A stretch of DNA of 9,123 bases from an uncultured Clostridia bacterium (lineage in GTDB: Bacteria; Bacillota; Clostridia; Oscillospirales; Acutalibacteraceae), in contig CALCHE010000248.1 in assembly GCA_937901145.1 (NCBI GenBank), positions 1 through 9,123 of the forward strand, read 5' to 3'. Made by a program: the position numbers and the translations under genes. The notes below the pieces were generated by a model. The model was not told the origin of the DNA. It saw nothing but the letters and a program-made list of their open reading frames with translations, and made no database searches. Positions 6,295-9,123 of the stretch are shown here, one piece after another (the stretch's first letter is position 1; each line of letters opens with the position of its first letter).

Positions 6295-6732
6295 CTAAAA
6301 AAATAATTTGTATTCGGCGGTAATCTGTAACTGATACCGCACATTTTCATTAAAATTGCCGTCAGGAATACTGTAAAGCATTCCGTTAGCGGCTGTTATT
6401 TTCGTGATTTCACCTTTTACGGTGAATCCGTCAAAATCTGCCGTGACTTCTTGTCCTTTCTGCTTTTCGAGCCACTGCTGAAGCTCTAAAAGAACTCCGC
6501 TGTTACTAAGTCTCGAATAATCATTAAGGGAGCTGTACACAGCATAGAGAACAAAGCTGTGTCTTCTTTTCTGATTACCGAGTATATCTTCGGATACATA
6601 AGTGTCACCTGTAGGCGACAATCCGTAGTTCGTGCTTCCGCTTTCAGTGAAGTCCACGTGCACCGTATCGCATACCTCAGATATTTTCGGAAAAGAGCTT
6701 ACAATATCTCTTACTGCTTCGATAATATTCAT
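6295..6732 (-). CDS. Minor capsid / tail terminator-like protein (Minor_capsid_3 type)
   Basis: A 145-residue protein beginning MNIIEAVRDIVSSFP, with a central GNQKRRHSFVLYAVYSSLNDYSRL and LLELQQWLEKQKGQ, and ending in YQLQITAEYKLFF. The order (short helix, 'v.y.......l....G......f.F..r..y.....l.N.gf...l..WL' and a final 'a.Y.iq....Y' strand) is that of the Minor_capsid_3-like family that lies just before the tail tube gene in Firmicutes siphoviruses and corresponds by position to the tail terminator closing the tube at the head end. The ATG at 6732 overlaps the previous stop as ATGA. An AGGAGG lies about 12 bases upstream, inside the end of the preceding gene. Confidence 0.7.
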   Translation of the reverse strand: MNIIEAVRDIVSSFPKISEVCDTVHVDFTESGSTNYGLSPTGDTYVSEDILGNQKRRHSFVLYAVYSSLNDYSRLSNSGVLLELQQWLEKQKGQEVTADFDGFTVKGEITKITAANGMLYSIPDGNFNENVRYQLQITAEYKLFF

Positions 6733-7199
6733 CCTATGGGAGTACCTCCTGTTATTTTTGCCGCACCTTTTAAAATCTCTTCTTTTCTATCTGCCAGCAT
6801 TCGAGTAAACCAGAAAGGACCTGCGAGAGCGTGGTTTACGGTATTATGCACCAGGTCAACATCTGTTAGCACTTTGCTTTCACCGGCACTCGCATAAGCA
6901 GAGCCTGTGACACTCGACACCATCAGCTTTCCGTAATACTGATAACGGGCATAGGGAGAGAGATAATAAATATGTCCGCTACCGATTTCAGTGCCGATGA
7001 TAGGTGATTTATATAATATGTTATTGAGTGCCGGAGTATAGGGCACCATAAGTCTTATACATTCACTGTCGATAAAGGCCTGTGCATCGTTGAACTGCTG
7101 TGTCCTGTCTTTGCCGAAGGCTTTGTTCCAGGCAAGTTCAACATTGATCTTATACTGTTCGGATTTGAAGTCTATGGGCTGGTTAATTTTGTGGGACAT
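6729..7199 (-). CDS. Minor capsid protein, Minor_capsid_2-like (head-tail joining)
   Basis: A 156-residue protein. Key stretches are RLMVPYTPALNNILYKSP (about residues 49-66), IGSGHIYYLSPYARYQYYGKL (about 73-93), AGPFWFTRMLADRKEEILKG (about 126-145) and a final AAKITGG. The pattern 'PY.P...g.L..s......ig.G.i.y..pYAr..YyG', then 'A...WF.rm....ge.il.g', is characteristic of the Minor_capsid_2 family, related in role to HK97 gp10/tail-completion proteins. It starts 8 bases after the preceding stop with AGGTGAT close upstream and overlaps the next gene by 4 bases. It should act in the connector between head and tail. Confidence 0.8.
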   Translation of the reverse strand: MSHKINQPIDFKSEQYKINVELAWNKAFGKDRTQQFNDAQAFIDSECIRLMVPYTPALNNILYKSPIIGTEIGSGHIYYLSPYARYQYYGKLMVSSVTGSAYASAGESKVLTDVDLVHNTVNHALAGPFWFTRMLADRKEEILKGAAKITGGTPIG

Positions 7200-7207
7200 C
7201 TTATCAC

Positions 7208-7567
7208 CTACTTTGCAGTAACTTCCCAGTGCTTAAGGCTTCCGAAAGTGCAGTCATCGACACTCATAACCGTAACGAAGGGGATTTGGCTTCTGAACTT
7301 TCCGAAGCTCTCCGCTACGGTTTTCTGTGAGGAATTATCGAATACGAAGTCACACACTCCCTTTACGAGCATATCCTTCGTTGGTGTCGTAGGCAAAGTA
7401 CAGCCTTTATAAATAAAGACCGTAACTCCGTGAATACTCTGGAGACCGCTTTTCAGGACATTACCGCCACGATTTTCATGCCAATAAACATCAGGGATAA
7501 GACATCTGTCATACCCCTGAGTTTCAGCATTATATCGGTACAGGGTGCAGTCTGCATTCGTCAGCAT
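7208..7567 (-). CDS. Small head-closure-position protein, DUF6751-like
   Basis: A 119-residue protein with MLTNADCTLYRYN at the start, VYWHENRGGNVLKSGLQS (about 27-44), KDMLVKGVCDFVFDNSSQ (about 64-81) and TVMSVDDCTFGSLKHWEV near the end. I recall this layout (N-A-D-x-T-x-Y, YW-H-x-x, K-S-G, G-x-C-D-x-x-F, V-x-S-V-D-D, G-S-x-x-x-W/HxE) for a Firmicutes phage family of unknown function, probably DUF6751; the number is from memory. Between the connector and the Minor_capsid_2 gene it occupies the head-closure (stopper) slot, which suggests it seals the portal channel or holds the tail in place. It overlaps the end of the preceding gene by 7 bases (ATGCTGA) and has GGGGTG upstream. Confidence 0.65.
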   Translation of the reverse strand: MLTNADCTLYRYNAETQGYDRCLIPDVYWHENRGGNVLKSGLQSIHGVTVFIYKGCTLPTTPTKDMLVKGVCDFVFDNSSQKTVAESFGKFRSQIPFVTVMSVDDCTFGSLKHWEVTAK

Positions 7568-7944
7568 ACTGTCACCCCGCAGTAGAGAAGACCTGTATCA
7601 GAAAGCCAGGTATAGACACAGTCCCTTATTCTCTTGTGTTTTTTATTCTCCGCCTGTTCGGAGCTTTCGTAACTTTTCGACCATCCGACCACACTTTCAG
7701 AAGATACTCCCCCTCTGTCTATGTCACGCTGATCTTCGCGGAAAAGAATTTCCGCTATTTCACAAACGCACATTTTTACCTCATAAGGTATCGGCGAGCC
7801 TTCATCTATGTTATCGAAGGTGAAGGTTTTAAGAACTCTCTGCGCCTTACGGAGATAAGATGCGATACAGTTGGGCTCAATCACAGCCGTTCTGCCCTCA
7901 AGATATTTATTTGAATAAAATCCGGCATCTGCGTAGAGTTCCAT
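7561..7944 (-). CDS. Head-tail connector protein (gp6-like adaptor)
   Basis: A 127-residue, mostly helical protein that directly follows the capsid gene, the usual place for the HK97 gp6/SPP1 gp15-type adaptor that assembles as a ring under the portal. It starts with a 'Y....Y' segment (DAGFYSNKYLEG), then helices in IASYLRKAQRVLKTFTF, VKMCVCEIAEILFREDQ and a segment with VSSESVVGWSKSYE, and ends with a strand-like LLYCGV. The 'l..A...i...t......i' and 'vk.a.c.iae.l' helices and 'i.SEsvgg.svsy' are typical of this family in Firmicutes prophages. ATG at 7944 has TAAGGAG at a 9-base spacing, which overlaps the stop of the capsid gene. Confidence 0.7.
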   Translation of the reverse strand: MELYADAGFYSNKYLEGRTAVIEPNCIASYLRKAQRVLKTFTFDNIDEGSPIPYEVKMCVCEIAEILFREDQRDIDRGGVSSESVVGWSKSYESSEQAENKKHKRIRDCVYTWLSDTGLLYCGVTVC

Positions 7945-7957
7945 TTTGAATCACTCC

Positions 7958-9122
7958 TTAAGCAGTAGCAGTAAGAGAAACAGCCTTCGTTACTGCCGCA
8001 GCAGCAACAGTTACGCTGTCAGTGATTTTCTTGTAACCGTCAGCTTTAATCGCTACGGTATATTCGCCTGTTCTGAGGTGGAACACAGCTTTACCGCTTG
8101 CATCTGTTTTAAGGATGGCTCCTGAAACATTTACAGTAGCATTTGCTACAGCTTTATCGCCTGTACCTGTTACGGTGAAGGTGACAGCCTGTGTAGTGGC
8201 AGGTGTACCGGGCTCGATATAAGCGAAGGGGCAGCCTGTTCTGCTACCATCGAGTCTTGTAGCAGGATTGGGAAGAGCCCAGCCCATACGGAATACTACA
8301 CGAAGGGCAATCATATCCTGCTGTGCAAGGTTGTAAACAATTTCCTTGGTTTCAGGGTTCTGAATAACGCCCTGATCGAGAATTTTTATAGTCACATCCT
8401 GTCTGATAGCATAAACTGCCTGTGAGAAATCACCTACAACGAGCTGTGCAACTGCTTTATCAAAGGCGCCGTTATCGAGGAAGTGAAGAGGATTACCGTC
8501 AAGGCCGTGATTTGTAGAGCCCTGCATAGATGCAGTATAAATGGGAAGACCGTCCTGTGTTCTGAGACCGCGGAGCTTAGCTTTCATACCCATAGCACCG
8601 ATGGCACCTGTTACAGCATAGCCAAGCTGTTCAACCTTATCAAATGCTCCGTTTTCGGACATAATAAGGTCATACCAGTCTTTACCTGAAGCAGCAGAAA
8701 CATTGTTACCTGCCTGTCTTGCTCTGGTGATGATGTCAGAATCCCATTCAGCGGGACGGTTATTACCGAAGATAACGGCGCTGTCAACTCTCTGTGCGAT
8801 AGCTTCGATTACTCTGGGTGTTACTTCGCCCATAATATCGAACTCTGCATCATCGAGAACAGCCAGCTTAATTGTAGCGCCCTCGGGAAGATTTGCACTT
8901 TCAACGTAGAACACAAGCATTGTCCCAAGCCTGCTTGCTTGTTCTCTTGAAGCCTGTGTCACCGTTAACCCAGTAAGCCATGGGAAGCTGGTCGATAACA
9001 CGGACGCGTGTCTGTTTGCTTGTCATATTGGGGAGCTTTCGTGCGAGTGCCATAAAGGCTGATTTTGCAGGAGCCTTCTGGAAAATCTGAGGTACTACCT
9101 GTTCACGGATGAGAGCTTCCGC
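7958..9122 (-). CDS. HK97-fold major capsid protein, frameshifted near its N-terminus, 5' end at window edge
   Basis: Two reading frames together cover one capsid protein. From 9122, frame A encodes ALIREQVVPQIFQ..., LARKLPNMTSKQTRV and LPMAYWVNGDTGF up to KQAWDN (8919), all typical of the N-terminus of the ~300-residue Firmicutes HK97-type capsid family, then hits TGA at 8903-8901. The rest is in another frame, from about 8920 to the stop at 7960-7958: LAVLDDAEFDIMGEVTPRVIEAI, KLRGLRTQDGLPIY, a segment with GDFSQAVYAIRQDVTIKIL, and LAQQDMIALRVVFRMGWALP. A GTG at 9001 opens that second frame, but the ~27 residues it would encode before 8920 do not fit the family and overlap the true N-terminus, so it should not be taken as the start. 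Only a few N-terminal residues seem to lie off the window. The core ends near 8252 and is followed by an added C-terminal domain. The protein builds the icosahedral shell. The frameshift is either a real inactivating mutation or a sequence error. Confidence 0.85.
7961..8194 (-). other. C-terminal carboxypeptidase-regulatory/Ig-like domain of the capsid protein
   Basis: After a PGTPATTQ linker the last ~78 residues form an all-beta module: AVTFTVTGTGDKAVANATVNV, LKTDASGKAVFHLRTGEYTV, KADGYKKITDSVTV and a final Ala/Thr-rich strand. The 'A.v.g..v.TD..G.a.F.L..G.Y.v.....GY' pattern is that of CarboxypepD_reg/CnaB-type Ig-like folds. The domain is in the same frame as the capsid core, so it is on every copy. 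On an HK97-type shell such a C-terminal extension would project from the outer surface. A sugar- or cell-surface-binding role is known for some phage Ig-like domains, but is not shown here. Confidence 0.8.
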
Positions 9123-9123
9123 T

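Noticed and set aside
8904..8940. Programmed ribosomal frameshift in the capsid gene
   Set aside because: There is no X-XXY-YYZ slippery heptamer and no evident downstream hairpin in the overlap, and a programmed shift this near the N-terminus of a capsid would be very unusual. Mutation or sequence error is simpler.
8919..9001. GTG at 9001 as the true start of the capsid gene
   Set aside because: The residues it would encode before 8920 have no family similarity, while the other frame over the same bases encodes the well-conserved capsid N-terminus. The frame here is accidental.
1..9123. Defence system, toxin-antitoxin pair, CRISPR array, tRNA or insertion sequence
   Set aside because: All coding space is accounted for by structural phage genes on one strand. 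I found no regularly spaced repeats outside the tape measure, no tRNA-like fold and no transposase or terminal inverted repeats.

Overview
The window is one stretch of a temperate-type siphovirus structural (head-to-tail) operon. Every gene I can support lies on the minus strand, so transcription runs from the right edge to the left edge. Strong AAGGAG/AGGAGG ribosome sites, moderate GC, and protein families typical of Firmicutes prophages (Gp15-type chaperone, Minor_capsid_2 and Minor_capsid_3-like proteins) point to a low-to-moderate-GC Firmicutes host, most likely a Clostridia member. That host call is an inference. I cannot tell a free phage from an integrated prophage here, because no integrase, attachment site or host gene is visible.

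Head part (about 9122 to 6295, read leftward): an HK97-fold major capsid gene whose first codons lie just off the right edge. It carries a net one-base frameshift near 8904-8925 and ends in an extra C-terminal beta-sandwich domain of the carboxypeptidase-regulatory/Ig-like type. It is followed by a gp6-like head-tail connector, a small protein at the head-closure position, a Minor_capsid_2-like protein and a Minor_capsid_3/tail-terminator-like protein. The genes are separated by about 12 bases or fewer, or overlap.

Tail part (6282 to 1): the major tail tube protein; a clean 10-bp hairpin (5726-5751) in the only sizeable gap around it; two tail-assembly chaperone-like proteins overlapping by ATGA (the second is of the Gp15 family); a 39-residue two-CxxC zinc-ribbon protein resembling phage Mu Com (4515-4634), short enough to be missed easily; the tape measure protein (about 897 aa); a short protein in the distal-tail position; and the N-terminal 463 residues of a tail hub/fibre protein that runs off the left edge.

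Together the genes specify capsid shell, portal-side connector stack, tail terminator, tail tube, length-determining tape measure with its chaperones, and the tail tip. The points most worth a second look are the four exact 56-residue repeats in the tape measure, which pair a glycine-zipper hairpin with an EF-hand-like acidic loop; the Com-like zinc ribbon inside a tail operon; the capsid with an extra C-terminal domain; and the capsid frameshift. The plus strand holds no gene I can support. I found no defence system, CRISPR array, RNA gene or insertion sequence.
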